A stretch of DNA of 64,000 bases from Prostheceraeus crozeri (Eukaryota; Platyhelminthes; Polycladida; Euryleptidae), in the NCBI GenBank assembly GCA_907163375.1, contig CAJQUW010008761.1:1-64000 (forward strand), written 5' to 3'. The notes beneath the pieces are model-generated. The model was not told where the DNA came from and searched no databases. It saw only the letters and a list, made by a program, of their open reading frames with translations. Positions 1 through 9,374 of the stretch are shown here, one piece after another. The translations under genes and the position numbers were made by a program. How positions within the stretch are numbered: position 1 is the stretch's first letter; each line of letters begins with the position of its first letter.

Positions 1-373
1 CCATGTGACGTCACTGAAACGAAAAAATCGATATTCAACATCTTCACGTTTTGGTGAACAGACGTATAGTTTGACTGATGAATCACACTTTATCCATACC
101 TTGTCATCGAGAGGAATCTTGATCCGAGTCTTATGGTTGTCAATGAGATCCGCAAAGTCTTTCAGTGAAGGCAATGATCAATACTAATGCAAACGCCACG
201 ATGTTTTCGATCACTATTTGCTATTGAATGACGAAATGCTATTCTTTTAGAATTTGTTATGTGAACGTTTTGAACGTCACTAAGTTTCCATGTTCTAATG
301 TAATGAGGCATGTTCCGAAAGCTATGTTTCAAATTTAAGTTTAATGTTTGCCTAAAGTTTGTTATTTTATTAG

Positions 374-543
374 CTCAACATATCGGAATGATGTTGAGTA
401 CAAATTCTTCACATATTCATTCACATTAGGACTACCTATTTATTAGTAATCATTTCTACATATCGGAAAGATGTAGAAATTTCAATTTTAGTAAGACTAC
501 TTATGTATTAGTAAGTGTTGCTACATGTCGGAAGATGCAGCAA
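374..543 (-). repeat. Three tandem hairpins with a conserved loop and co-varying stems
   Basis: Three inverted repeats lie at 374-398 (8-bp stem), 452-480 (10-bp stem) and 518-543 (9-bp stem). The loops read ATCGGAATG, ATCGGAAAG and GTCGGAAG on the plus strand. The stems differ in sequence but stay paired, for example CTCAACAT/ATGTTGAG against ATTTCTACAT/ATGTAGAAAT. The one imperfect pair in the third stem would be a G.U pair only if the minus strand is transcribed, which is the strand of the neighbouring polymerase gene. Short flanks such as TTAG..GACTAC..TATTAGTAA repeat with the last two units, so the units descend from tandem duplication at 65-80 bp spacing. AATAAA on the minus strand lies at 580-585, so they sit just past the polymerase poly(A) signal. 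Function is unknown. Confidence 0.7.
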
Positions 544-590
544 TCACAAGATCTATTACAAGTGGAATATTATATTGTTTTTATTTAGAC

Positions 591-2057
591 TTATTCTACA
601 TCACCTGTGACAGGAAGGCATCTCCTTCTCTTCGACGGTGGGGGAAGACCTAGGCTATAGTGTCCATATGGTAATGATAAATTTTTATCCAGCCAACAGC
701 GCTTATCCTCCCAAAGTGAAAGACCTCGCTTCCTAAATGATTTTGTGCTAACTATGTGATTTTTTGAATTTATAATTGTCATATCTTCAGTTGTATCATT
801 CTCACTATAATAGACACTCCTATAGTCATCATGTTTCAATTTTTTAACTGCTGCTCTCTGAATTCCTTTTGCACGTTTGATGCTATGATTCGTAGAGTCT
901 AGATATTTCATGGAATACATTTTCGGTTTTAGTAGGATCATTTCCTCAAGCAACTTTCCAGCACACTCATCCTTAAAACAACCTAATCTAGCTTTGTTTG
1001 TAGTTGAGTATAGTCGGTGATGACTGTCATAGTTTGAAGAGTCAAACTTTTCACCGAAGTATAGAAGTATATCTTCCAGACGGACAGATGGTGATGTGTA
1101 TAAACATAGGAAGAAACTATCGGTATCACCTCCACAAAGTCGCGTTCTATTTATCAGTGGACATCCTTTTAGATCATTGTAATATAATTGATACATTTCC
1201 AACTTACTATAGTCAAGTACTGCTTGACCAACATATATTAATTTATTTAAAACTATTGAAGGTTTGTACATTTCCATACCAACCAGATCTTCATCAAATA
1301 TTTTGTGTTGAACATAGAGAGGATGATTTGACAATTTCAGTAGTTGTTTCTCATTGTTGACTAGTTTAAATTTTTTCCTTCTCCTTACATTTTCCATTGT
1401 TTTACCATATAAAGAATTATTTTTCAATTTGTAGAATGACTTTTCGAAGTCAGTGTTTGATTGAGCCCTCTTTTGAGAGTTCATATCAATGTATGTTTTT
1501 AACCAAGGCTTTTGTGTGAATTTTATGCCACTATGAATCTTCTTGATTCTCATGCCCATGCTCAAGTAAAATTTTAAAATTGAATAGTGGACTACATAAT
1601 TTTCCCTATCAAATTGATGGAGCAGAAGTTTCTTGATAGAAGAAAAATGTGTATTTGGTCTTACTTTTTCATATAGATTTTTCATATAGTGTGAAAACAT
1701 TCTCTTTTCAATCATCTGCATTTCTGGAGCTAATGGGAAATCGGCAGTGTCATCATGAATGGCTGCAGGATACTCTAAATCTAAATCAAAAATGTAGCCG
1801 ATTTCACCATCATCATCTATATTTTGAACATTTTCTTCATTTAAAAAATTATCTAATTCACTTTCATTCAACCATTTGAAATTTGAGTGGGGTAGATTTC
1901 TACTGAGTGAAGAACCATAAAGGTTATTAACATCTAAGTAGGTCAAATGTCGACTTTCATGTGTATTATTTCCTAATTCTTCAATGCGTGCACGCGCTCG
2001 GTGAATGTTGGTGAAAGTCATACCCCCTCTAATTCCTCGTTCAAATAGATTGTACAT
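591..2057 (-). pseudogene. Protein-primed family B DNA polymerase, polymerase-domain half
   Basis: This is the C-terminal, palm-containing half of a DNA_pol_B_2 type polymerase, the replication enzyme of Maverick/Polinton and adintovirus-like elements. In this 488-residue frame, motif A has its metal-binding Asp at residue 42 (LDVNNLYG). Motif B is KNNSLYGKT near 212-220. Motif C is the Asp-Thr-Asp at 311-313, and downstream come KPKMYSMKY and KRAKG. All catalytic motifs are intact. The frame is open upstream of its first ATG to about 2141, where it meets the end of the exonuclease half in another frame, so one 1-nt change broke a formerly continuous gene. No GT..AG intron of believable size spans the junction. 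An AATAAA lies 6 nt past the stop codon (580-585, minus). Confidence 0.9.
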
Positions 2058-2101
2058 ATTTTCATCTTGTATGTAGTGTGGGGGATCATTGGAAGAGAAA
2101 T

Positions 2102-4447
2102 TTAGTGCTGAGGTAAAGCTAAGATGTGGGAGACTGACAAAATGTACAGGTCGACTTCATCCTCACGTTGACTCAATGCTCTAAACACTTCAAATATGTC
2201 TGCCAACAATAAAACATCTAACTTCAGATATGCCAGCATGTAATCACCAAATGTGCTACAATTAAATTCAATCCACGCCTTGTTAGCGTGTTCATATTCA
2301 CTATCGGAACAGTGCTCACGAGTAAGATCATTATAGAATTCAAATTGTGGTGGTAGACAGTCTTCCGTCAACGTGTTTAAGTTTTTGAAGTATGAATATG
2401 GAAACACTCCCTTCTGATATAAAACATTATCACTTAATTGTGGAAATTCTACCCTTAATGTCTCTACATGCTCATACGTTTGCAAGCCCTTGGCTAATTC
2501 ACTCAAGGATGCACTTAGAAATTGATATGAGTCTAAGAATTTTAGTTTAAAGTATACTGTCTTCCCTTTGTATTCATTTACAGGGACACTGGCGGATAAA
2601 GTTATATATTTTTCAGCAGTTGCTGCTACAACATCTAATTTCCAAGACTTCATTCTTCCAATCGCTTTATAGCAAACGATGTGGCTATCATAATTTTTAA
2701 AATTGTGGAAAAATATGGGGAGCTCCCGTCTGTTAAGTCTTAACCGGAGATTGCATTTCCTACATAATGTTTGCCTATATCGTCCGGTGATATGATCATG
2801 ATCACGAACTTTTATGACTTCATCGCTGAATTTTGATTTACATTTGTTGCAACATTCTGCATTCTCATGGCGTGCTTTTTCATCCGCTGACAGTGACATT
2901 GGCTGCCTAGTTGTTGCACATTGGTTGTCATATAAGTCTTGGGCTACAGTTTCTAAGTGGTGCAAGAAACCAATAATGCAATTTTCACCTTCAAAGAGGT
3001 AATACTTGTTTTCAAATTTTGATTGAAGGGCATTATGCCAGACATGATAAGCTCCAATGGCCGCAGGTTTATGTATTTTATTATCAATGTAGCACTCTAT
3101 ATCTGCATAAATTACTAAAGGAGGACTTAGTTGATATTCCATGCTACTTGTTAGTACTTTTAGATCCGATGGCATTTTTTCTATTTGTGCTTTTCCTCGA
3201 ATACAAAACTGGAAGTGTCGTTCTAGTGTTGTTTTATATGTGAATGACTGAGTGCATCTTTCGCAGAAGTATTTATGTCTTTTTAAAGTTCTCCTATACA
3301 ATCTTGACAGCTTTGGAATTCCACAATAGTGTGCTACTCCATTGTTTAGAATTAGCAAAATATTAACCGTTTGCCTACCAGTAAAGTTACTATTGTAACG
3401 AACACCTTTGAGTCCATTTTCATAAAAGTGAATGTTAATTTTAATATCATTATTTTTCTCAAATTTTGGAATATCTTTGATTGATACTGGTGTGGAAATG
3501 CCTTCCATATTTAGCTCAGATGTCCACTCACTATATGATTTTACTTCATTCCTTGAATAAGGTACTTCATTATAATGCAATATTGATAAAACTGCATATA
3601 GGAAGCAATCATTTGCATTTGAATTAACATTAATGACAGCTTTAGAGTTTTTTAACTTCTTTGGTAGAGGAAATGATTGTCCACCTGACAGTATTGGACT
3701 TGTTATTACATTGAACTCTATATTTTGTACATCATCTATAATCCAATTGCTACCCTTTTTTGTGAAGGCTTCAATATGATTTATTAGACTATTTAGATGA
3801 TCCTGAAACCAAGCATCATAGTCATAAATATAGTTTGAGGATGATGAGGTAAAGTGTGCGAGAAAAGTTTCTTCTTCTTGAGGATTAGAACGGACATAAC
3901 GAATTTGTGCAATCAGACGACCGCGCAATTGATAGCTCCTTAGTAAGTCAGACACTAAATTCCCTAACATGGAACGCATGCTTTCTAAGAATGATGTTAT
4001 GTCCACAGTAGGTGTTGTTGGCGTGATATCATACACACGTGCATGGCCATTGAGTGCGCTTTCACTGAGACTAACAGTTCCATAGTTATTATGCATATTC
4101 ATCTCACTATTTGTGTTATGTACATTCATATGCTGTCGAAATCTACTTATAGAGTTATACGTTTTGCCACACCGAGAGCAGTATTGCATAAAGTTTTGTA
4201 TGTTAGTTGAAGCGCTGGTTGTTGGCTTAGAAGTAGATCTATTTTGATTATTTGAATTTGACTCTGTTATGCTATCATTCGGTTTATTATTGCATACAAG
4301 TTTATGCCTCTTAAGATTATCCATCCTATTCGTCTTATATGGACACTTGTTACATTGATATGTTTTTCCTAACTTACAAAATTTTTCATGTCGTTGCAAA
4401 TTGCCTATGAGAGTGAACACTTTTCCACACTTGGTACAGAAAACCAT
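2102..4447 (-). pseudogene. Protein-primed DNA polymerase, N-terminal zinc-finger/protease-like/exonuclease half
   Basis: This 781-residue frame begins with Cys/His zinc fingers (about residues 4-24, 32-52 and 90-110). A module follows with Asn-Asp-Cys at 279-281 and a His at 373, the spacing of an OTU-like cysteine protease as found in invertebrate relatives of these polymerases. A further C2HC finger lies near 395-415. Exonuclease motif I (Asp449, Glu451) follows. Then comes an inserted endonuclease-VII-like zinc site (Cys533/Cys536, DHDHITG at 549-555, Cys562/Cys565), exonuclease motif II (HNFKNYDSH, 581-589) and motif III (YLKLDVLLLAD) near the end. The frame is lost at about 2141-2155 and the palm domain continues in another frame. 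The domain order is normal for the family; the break makes this copy non-functional unless the ribosome shifts frame or the base is a sequence error. Confidence 0.9.
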
Positions 4448-4456
4448 GATTATTGA

Positions 4457-4526
4457 TGAGGATTGAAATTAGCAAGCCCTTATATACATCTACCATCTAA
4501 TGACGTCAGCGTCATCACCAGCCAAT
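4457..4526 (-). promoter_or_regulatory. Polymerase gene promoter: TATA, CRE and CCAAT boxes
   Basis: Reading the minus strand toward the polymerase start at 4447, there is an inverted CCAAT box (4522-4526), the palindrome TGACGTCA at 4501-4508 (a CRE/ATF site), TATATAAG at 4479-4486, and AATCCTCA at 4457-4464 just before the ATG. The last motif recurs in the same place upstream of the genes starting at 9150 and 9375. Confidence 0.6.
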
Positions 4527-4598
4527 ACCGTATGTTCCGATCTGTTGTAAAGAGAAAACACATAAAATTTTCAGTAATTAATTTTCAAAGAAAAAAAG

Positions 4599-6550
4599 TC
4601 AAAGTTTAACACACTTCACAATACCATTGTGGTACAACTTCAAGTGGCTGCAGCTTTCACTGCAGCCACCCAAGTCGTCCATCCTCGTTAGACGCACCTT
4701 ACTAATAACATTGTCTCTGCACTCGATGTGCACCAATGTTTCCTTGTCATGTCTCTGAATGTTGGTCACTTGCGAGGCCAACAGGAGGTTTGATTGAGTT
4801 ATATTTTGTAAGGACTCAACCAAACCTCTGTTGTCGTGCATTAGCTGAGCCTCACGAGCCTCGGACTCCTTCAGACGCTCTTGGCAACGCCGTAGCTTGG
4901 ACTCAATGTCTTCCTCCGTCGTTGCGTCGAGGTCGACATCATACTCTCGCACTGGGAGAGGGGCCTTGGGAACTGTAGCAGGAGCTGCGGCGGGGATAGG
5001 AGGTGTCGCGGAGGAAGGAGCTGCGGCTGGGATCGGAGGTGACGGAGAGGAAGGAGCTGCGGGCGTTGGAGGGGGTGGGATCGGAGGTGCCGGACAAGAA
5101 GGAACTGCGGGCGATAGAGGACGCACAGGGGATGGAGGAGCAAGCGTCATCATCGGGGACAGCGGCAGGCGGACGCTCCAGCTGGGGATGCCCGGATGTG
5201 GCTGAAGGACACCTCTGCCTGTGAGGCACACATGACGGACTCCTGTAAACAAAGGAAACAATTGTTTATTAGGATAATTGTCAACAAAGTAAGTTTCAAA
5301 ATGTTTTAATAGAAAATTCTACACTGAAGCAGTTAACCAAGCTTCATACTTACATTAGTAACAGATTCATCGTCATCATCGGATGACGATGTTGGAGAAT
5401 CGTCGGATGAGGATGATGTTGGAGAATCCTCGGATGAGGATGATTCGCGTATGGAGTAGGGCCTCTCCTCATTGTCCTCAATGGACGTGGTTGTCGCTGG
5501 CGTGCTTAAAAAGCTCCTATGCTTTTTAAGGGATAGAGATCGCACAGCCTGCAGCGGAAAAATGTGACAATATGTTTATATAAAGTGATAGACATAGACA
5601 GGTTTTCAAGGTGTTGTTGTTGTCTGTTATCTGAGCGTAGACCACAGCAATCACACTTACGGGGCTAGAAGCGAGTTTTTTGTCTCCTGGAGAATTCCCT
5701 CGAGGCAGCTTCGGGCATGCGGGGATTGATTGAACACTTGGAAACAGCTAAAAAAGAGATTCATATTTGATTTCTTCTTAGAAACTATTAAGCAAATTAA
5801 TTTGTTACCTTTCGCAAGTTTTCCACCACGTTTCCATCTTCAAACCCGACTGTCATCGCTTGAGGTGGTTCAGTCTGAAATGTTTTAACAACATTGATTT
5901 AATTATGCATATGAATGATAACCCAAGTAAATAGATTCTCACATCTTTAACGATGAGTTTTTTCTGCACCAACACCTTTGTCTTCTTCGGTGGGGGCATC
6001 ACCAAATCCTGAAATGTGTAAACGACATATGCTTATATTGACTTAATGAAGTAGCATTTTATCTATCCCCAGTGGATCAGTTATTCGTTGAAACTAGGAT
6101 TGACATCACTTACCTCTAAATCGCTCAAGGTCTCGTCGACAAATTCTCGGGACTTAGGGGCCTTCTTGGGAGCGCGAGACTTAGGGGCTTTCTTGGGAGG
6201 CTGTTGAGGTTCGTCCACCTGGGATAAAACACCTTCCACCGGCCTGTCCTTCGAAAAGAGGCGTTGCAACTTCTTTTTTTCATGACTAGAAGTCAAATTG
6301 ATCCCTTTCCGTCCATTCTCAAGAGCACAGGGGGTATGACGAACAATGAAGGCCTTCGCCGAATCGGTGTTAGCCTTCATATCACTCCTTTCATACGTCC
6401 TACAGGAAAGGCAGTAGATGTAGGAGCAGTCTTCTCGGAAGGTGCACTCCTTGTGCCCGCTTTTGTTCGCATGTCGAACGGGCAGTTGGCAAGTCTCACA
6501 GAAATGGAAGATGAGACGTTGCCGTGCGATGCTTTCTTGTCGAACCATTT
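4599..6550 (-). CDS. Predicted multi-exon gene of unknown function (about 483 aa)
   Basis: Not recognised. Consensus splice sites join six coding exons on the minus strand: 6550-6114 (ATG at 6548), 6008-5943, 5874-5809, 5747-5661, 5548-5354 and 5201-4599. Donors include GTAAGTGATG, GTAAGTGTG and GTAAGTATG; acceptors follow pyrimidine tracts. Every intron falls between codons, giving 145+22+22+29+65+200 residues. The first exon has a Cys/His array (CETC, then His, His-x2-Cys, Cys, CLSC) that could bind zinc, then Lys/Pro repeats (PKKAPKSR). Exon five is rich in Ser/Asp. The last exon has a long Pro/Ala region, then a predicted coiled coil (about 70 residues). For the last exon I chose the acceptor before CCACATCC because it keeps the frame; the stronger-looking acceptor at about 5246 leads to a stop. 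Two frames in the Pro-rich part are also open, which is a weakness. Confidence 0.6.
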
Positions 6551-7189
6551 CTGTAGAGGATAAAAAAATTTTATTATAATTTAATCTCTTTTTAAATGAG
6601 AAATCATTTATGTACCATCTTCAAACCTTTATTAAGTACTAGATTAATATTTGACAAATCTTAAGAAGAAATAAAATTTGAAGTTGAAATTGAAACCGAA
6701 AGTCGAAAATTAGATATTTATTCGAAAAGGGTTAGCTCATAAGAAGAGTTGAAATTTGGAAACAGCTGATTTACTATTATTTAATTTCGAAATTAATTTA
6801 ATGAAATGAAAGTGAAATTTCGAAAATTTCAACCAATCCTCAATTTGTTTAATTAAACAAGCTTGAATTTTATACATCTGTTAGCAGATGACAGACTGAA
6901 TATTTAAAATGGATGAAGGCTTTATTTAGGTATCTTTTATTTATAAACAAACTGTGAAAATCTTGTTGATTCAAATACACTTACATTTAAACTGATATAT
7001 TCATGTCTCTCGCTCAGTGACTTAATATAGGATGAAAAATTAAAAAAACATGGTTAATAATATAACATAAAGTGTTCCTATCCTAAAAACCCAAGCTTCT
7101 ATATTTAAAGCTATTTGGTTATAAAAACTTAATAATGTTCCTACTCCCGAATATCCTATAAAGTAGCACAACATGACAATGAAACTCAC

Positions 7190-7301
7190 TTCAGAATTGT
7201 AATAAGAACCGGAGAACGGAGGAACGAAGAGCGACGTCTGTTATGGACACTAAATAATTTGAAAATGAGTGAAAATTCGTTGTGTGCAACTTCTTTATAT
7301 A
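7190..7301 (-). promoter_or_regulatory. Candidate TATA promoter and non-coding first exon of the spliced gene
   Basis: On the minus strand TATATAAAG lies at 7301-7293. About 105 nt downstream a good donor (GTGAGT, 7189-7184) would join a leader of about 85 nt to the acceptor at 6551, whose exon starts two bases before the ATG at 6548. This is inference from splice and TATA consensus only. The rest of 6551-7189 shows no coding potential. Confidence 0.4.
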
Positions 7302-7708
7302 TGAAATTGACAAAGCAACTATGAACAAAGACCTTATGACATCACATCCTGGAATTGGTACGGTTAAACAAAATTGATAACTCAAACAAGAATTGGAACA
7401 GCTGGTTTATTTTTAACCTTAGAAATGGAAGTGCCATCATATGTGTTGAAAGATTTCTACATGTAAACAGTAGAGTGAATTCAAAGTAATATGAACTGAT
7501 GGACTGATGTATTATTTGATATACATGTTATTATTAATAGTCATATAATGATTCATATTTGAATTGAAGATATAAACGTGTGATTTGAATAGAACATTAA
7601 ATTTGAATTAAGCGCTAAATTTCGAAAATTCAAATTTCGCGCCAAAATGTGAATAATCAAATTTAAATATTTTTTCGAAAATTTGAATTTCGCGCCAAAA
7701 TTAAAATA

Positions 7709-7816
7709 CTAGGGTTAGGGTTAGGGTTAGGGTTAAGGTTAGGGTTAGGGTTAAGGTTAAGGTTAAGGTTAAGGTTAGGGTTAGGGTTAGGGTTAAGGTT
7801 AGGGTTAGGGTAAGGG
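7709..7816 (+). repeat. Interstitial telomere-like array (TTAGGG with TTAAGG variants)
   Basis: About 18 hexamers of TTAGGG are mixed with TTAAGG, G-rich strand on plus. Runs of the TTAAGG variant sit inside TTAGGG runs. TTAGGG is the ancestral animal telomere repeat. The array lies inside the virus-like block, between the spliced gene and the gene at 8686, not at a contig end. Open frames rich in Asn-Pro/Asn-Leu here are by-products of the repeat. Confidence 0.9.
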
Positions 7817-7851
7817 AAGCAAGAAGAGTATCTATGGCACCCGGAACCCAT

Positions 7852-7947
7852 GGGTAAATAAATTTTCGAGTGCGCGAAGCGCAATAGAAAATTTATTTAC
7901 CCTATAATCCGAAAAATTTCGAGGGCGCGAAGCGCCCGAGAAATTTT
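7852..7947. repeat. Two adjacent hairpins with a GCGCGAAGCGC core
   Basis: The first hairpin (7852-7902) has perfect 16-bp outer arms and an inner stem TGCGC-GAA-GCGCA. The second (7913-7947) has 8-bp arms around GGGCGC-GAA-GCGCCC. Both share the GAA triloop and a GC-rich core inside an AT-rich outer stem. A run of C follows (about 7952-7961). They sit next to the telomere-like array. Confidence 0.8.
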
Positions 7948-7980
7948 GAGGCCCCCCCCCCCGCCGTGTATGAAGTGTAT

Positions 7981-8022
7981 GAAGGTCAAAGGTCAAGGTC
8001 AGGTCTAAGGTCAAGGTCAAGT
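7981..8022 (+). repeat. AGGTCA/GGTCAA short tandem repeat
   Basis: GGTCAA is repeated about six times with small length changes. It includes AGGTCAAAGGTCA, which matches a nuclear-receptor DR1 element, but simple hexamer expansion explains it equally well. Confidence 0.6.
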
Positions 8023-8122
8023 GTAGAGGTTTGTATATTATGATCATTTTTGGTTGTAAAACTTTAACTTTGAAAATTTGTAAACTTAGTCATTTTTGTA
8101 AAAAAACTTGGAATTTTTCAAG

Positions 8123-8460
8123 TTGCATACCGATGCATACAACTAGGATTTTTTCATCAAATGGGTACATACAATATATCATTCGAATGCTCTTTTCATG
8201 CTGATTCTAATGGTGTATTGTATGACACATGTATGACATAAAACTAGAGAGCTACATGTCTTTAAAGAATGGGCTAAAAACTTAGTGAATTTAAAAATCT
8301 AACATTTGTCTGCTTGCATACAGTTGCATACAACTAGGATTTTCCCATCGAATAGGTACATACCTTATATCATTCTAAAGGTCTTTTCATTCTCATTCTT
8401 ATGGTGTCGTGTATGACACATGTATGATATCATCCTGGACTGCTACAAGCATTTTAAAAT
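8123..8460 (+). repeat. Diverged direct duplication of about 150 bp
   Basis: Two units (8123-8275 and 8313-8460) share GCATACAACTAGGATTTT, a GGTACATAC block, ATATCATTC, TCTTTTCAT, ATGGTGT and GTATGACACATGTATGA in the same order. No coding frame is conserved between them. Confidence 0.75.
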
Positions 8461-8685
8461 TAACAACATAACTGTTTCTTTAAAAGTTATATGTTCCTAT
8501 TTATTTCAAGTTGAAGTCTTCATACTTGATTTTTGTTTCAATTCAGTTATTGAACATCATTAATTGTAGATAGTTATTCCCCTTTCCCATTCAGACCTTA
8601 ATTGAAGACCGATTTGTGAAATGATAAAACAAGTCTGTTCATATATACAAATGAATATTAAATAAAGAGATTAAGAAAAAACACA

Positions 8686-9150
8686 CTAAATGTCATCAAG
8701 GTAAGGAAAGGGTACAAGTTTTTTCAAGTCCACTTGCACATGGATCCTGGTCTTCTTGGGCGCACAGGGACAGCGACGTGGTGTGTCAAGGTCGATGACC
8801 GAAAATTCGAGAGCGGTTGTGAGGTTCCGCTCGTTCGGCTCCATCCTCATGAACACCCGTTTGGTGTGATACTTTTTCGGGGCGTTCTTGACTTTGACCG
8901 TGACCCGTCCATAAAGTGGCGTTCGCATGGACTTCTTATTCATGTGACGCATCGTCTCAATTGATACGTCACTATCCTCATCACTCGAGTAGTCGGGCGA
9001 TGCAGGGGCTTGGGTGAACACCACCGGCTCCTCGTTTGGTGTTGTCGATCGCTCCATCGGAGATTGGGGAGGTGTACTGGTACGTTCCACTGGCGAAGTG
9101 GTACGATCAGCAGTACCGTTCTCAACTGCGGCTTTCTGTTTGCGATCCAT
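8686..9150 (-). CDS. Small virus-block gene of unknown function (154 aa)
   Basis: Not recognised. The N-terminal half is rich in Thr, Ser and Pro with an acidic stretch (SSDEDSD near residues 55-61). The C-terminal half is basic (Lys/Arg-rich, with VKVKNAPKKYHTKR and a CPCAPKK patch) and ends PYLDDI. No signal peptide or membrane segment is visible. It is a single frame with its own promoter (TATATAAG at 9239-9232, TGAGGATT at 9190-9197 just before the start), divergent from the gene at 9375. Acidic-then-basic composition would suit a nucleic-acid-binding or virion protein, but that is a guess. Confidence 0.6.
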   Translation of the reverse strand: MDRKQKAAVENGTADRTTSPVERTSTPPQSPMERSTTPNEEPVVFTQAPASPDYSSDEDSDVSIETMRHMNKKSMRTPLYGRVTVKVKNAPKKYHTKRVFMRMEPNERNLTTALEFSVIDLDTPRRCPCAPKKTRIHVQVDLKKLVPFPYLDDI

Positions 9151-9189
9151 TATGACTTGTAGATTTAAAATAATTGTAACTTGTAAACG

Positions 9190-9355
9190 TGAGGATTAGA
9201 ACCTTTGATAAGAATTGGTACAAACCTCGGACTTATATACTTTTTAAACAAAGGAAATCCTAACAGCCAATCAGAGAGGTACCGAACTTCCCTAAAGAAT
9301 ATATATAACTATATAAAGGATGACATTGTTCCAAACTGTTAAGTACTTATCCTCA
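9190..9355. promoter_or_regulatory. Divergent promoter between the genes at 9150 and 9375
   Basis: For the minus gene: TATATAAG at 9239-9232 and AATCCTCA (minus) at 9197-9190. For the plus gene: TATATAAA at 9310-9317 and TATCCTCA at 9348-9355, 20 nt before the ATG. A single CCAAT box (9267-9271) lies between the two TATA boxes. Both genes carry the same ATCCTCA motif in the leader region. Confidence 0.65.
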
Positions 9356-9374
9356 ACGTTCCATAACAAGAAGC

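Noticed and set aside
5-187. 60-codon plus-strand frame at the left edge
   Set aside because: Starts with GTG, shows no domain, and no poly(A) signal follows. It could be the end of an off-window gene, but I cannot support it.
2100-2155. Possible intron at the polymerase frame change
   Set aside because: The only GT..AG pairs would give introns of 14 or 33 nt, too short to be spliced.
4871-5229. Other long frames over the Pro-rich exon
   Set aside because: GC-rich repeated sequence opens several frames. I kept the one that includes the coiled coil and fits the phase-0 splicing.
7663-8047. Asn-Pro/Asn-Leu-rich minus-strand frames
   Set aside because: They are translations of the TTAGGG-type array and the hairpins.
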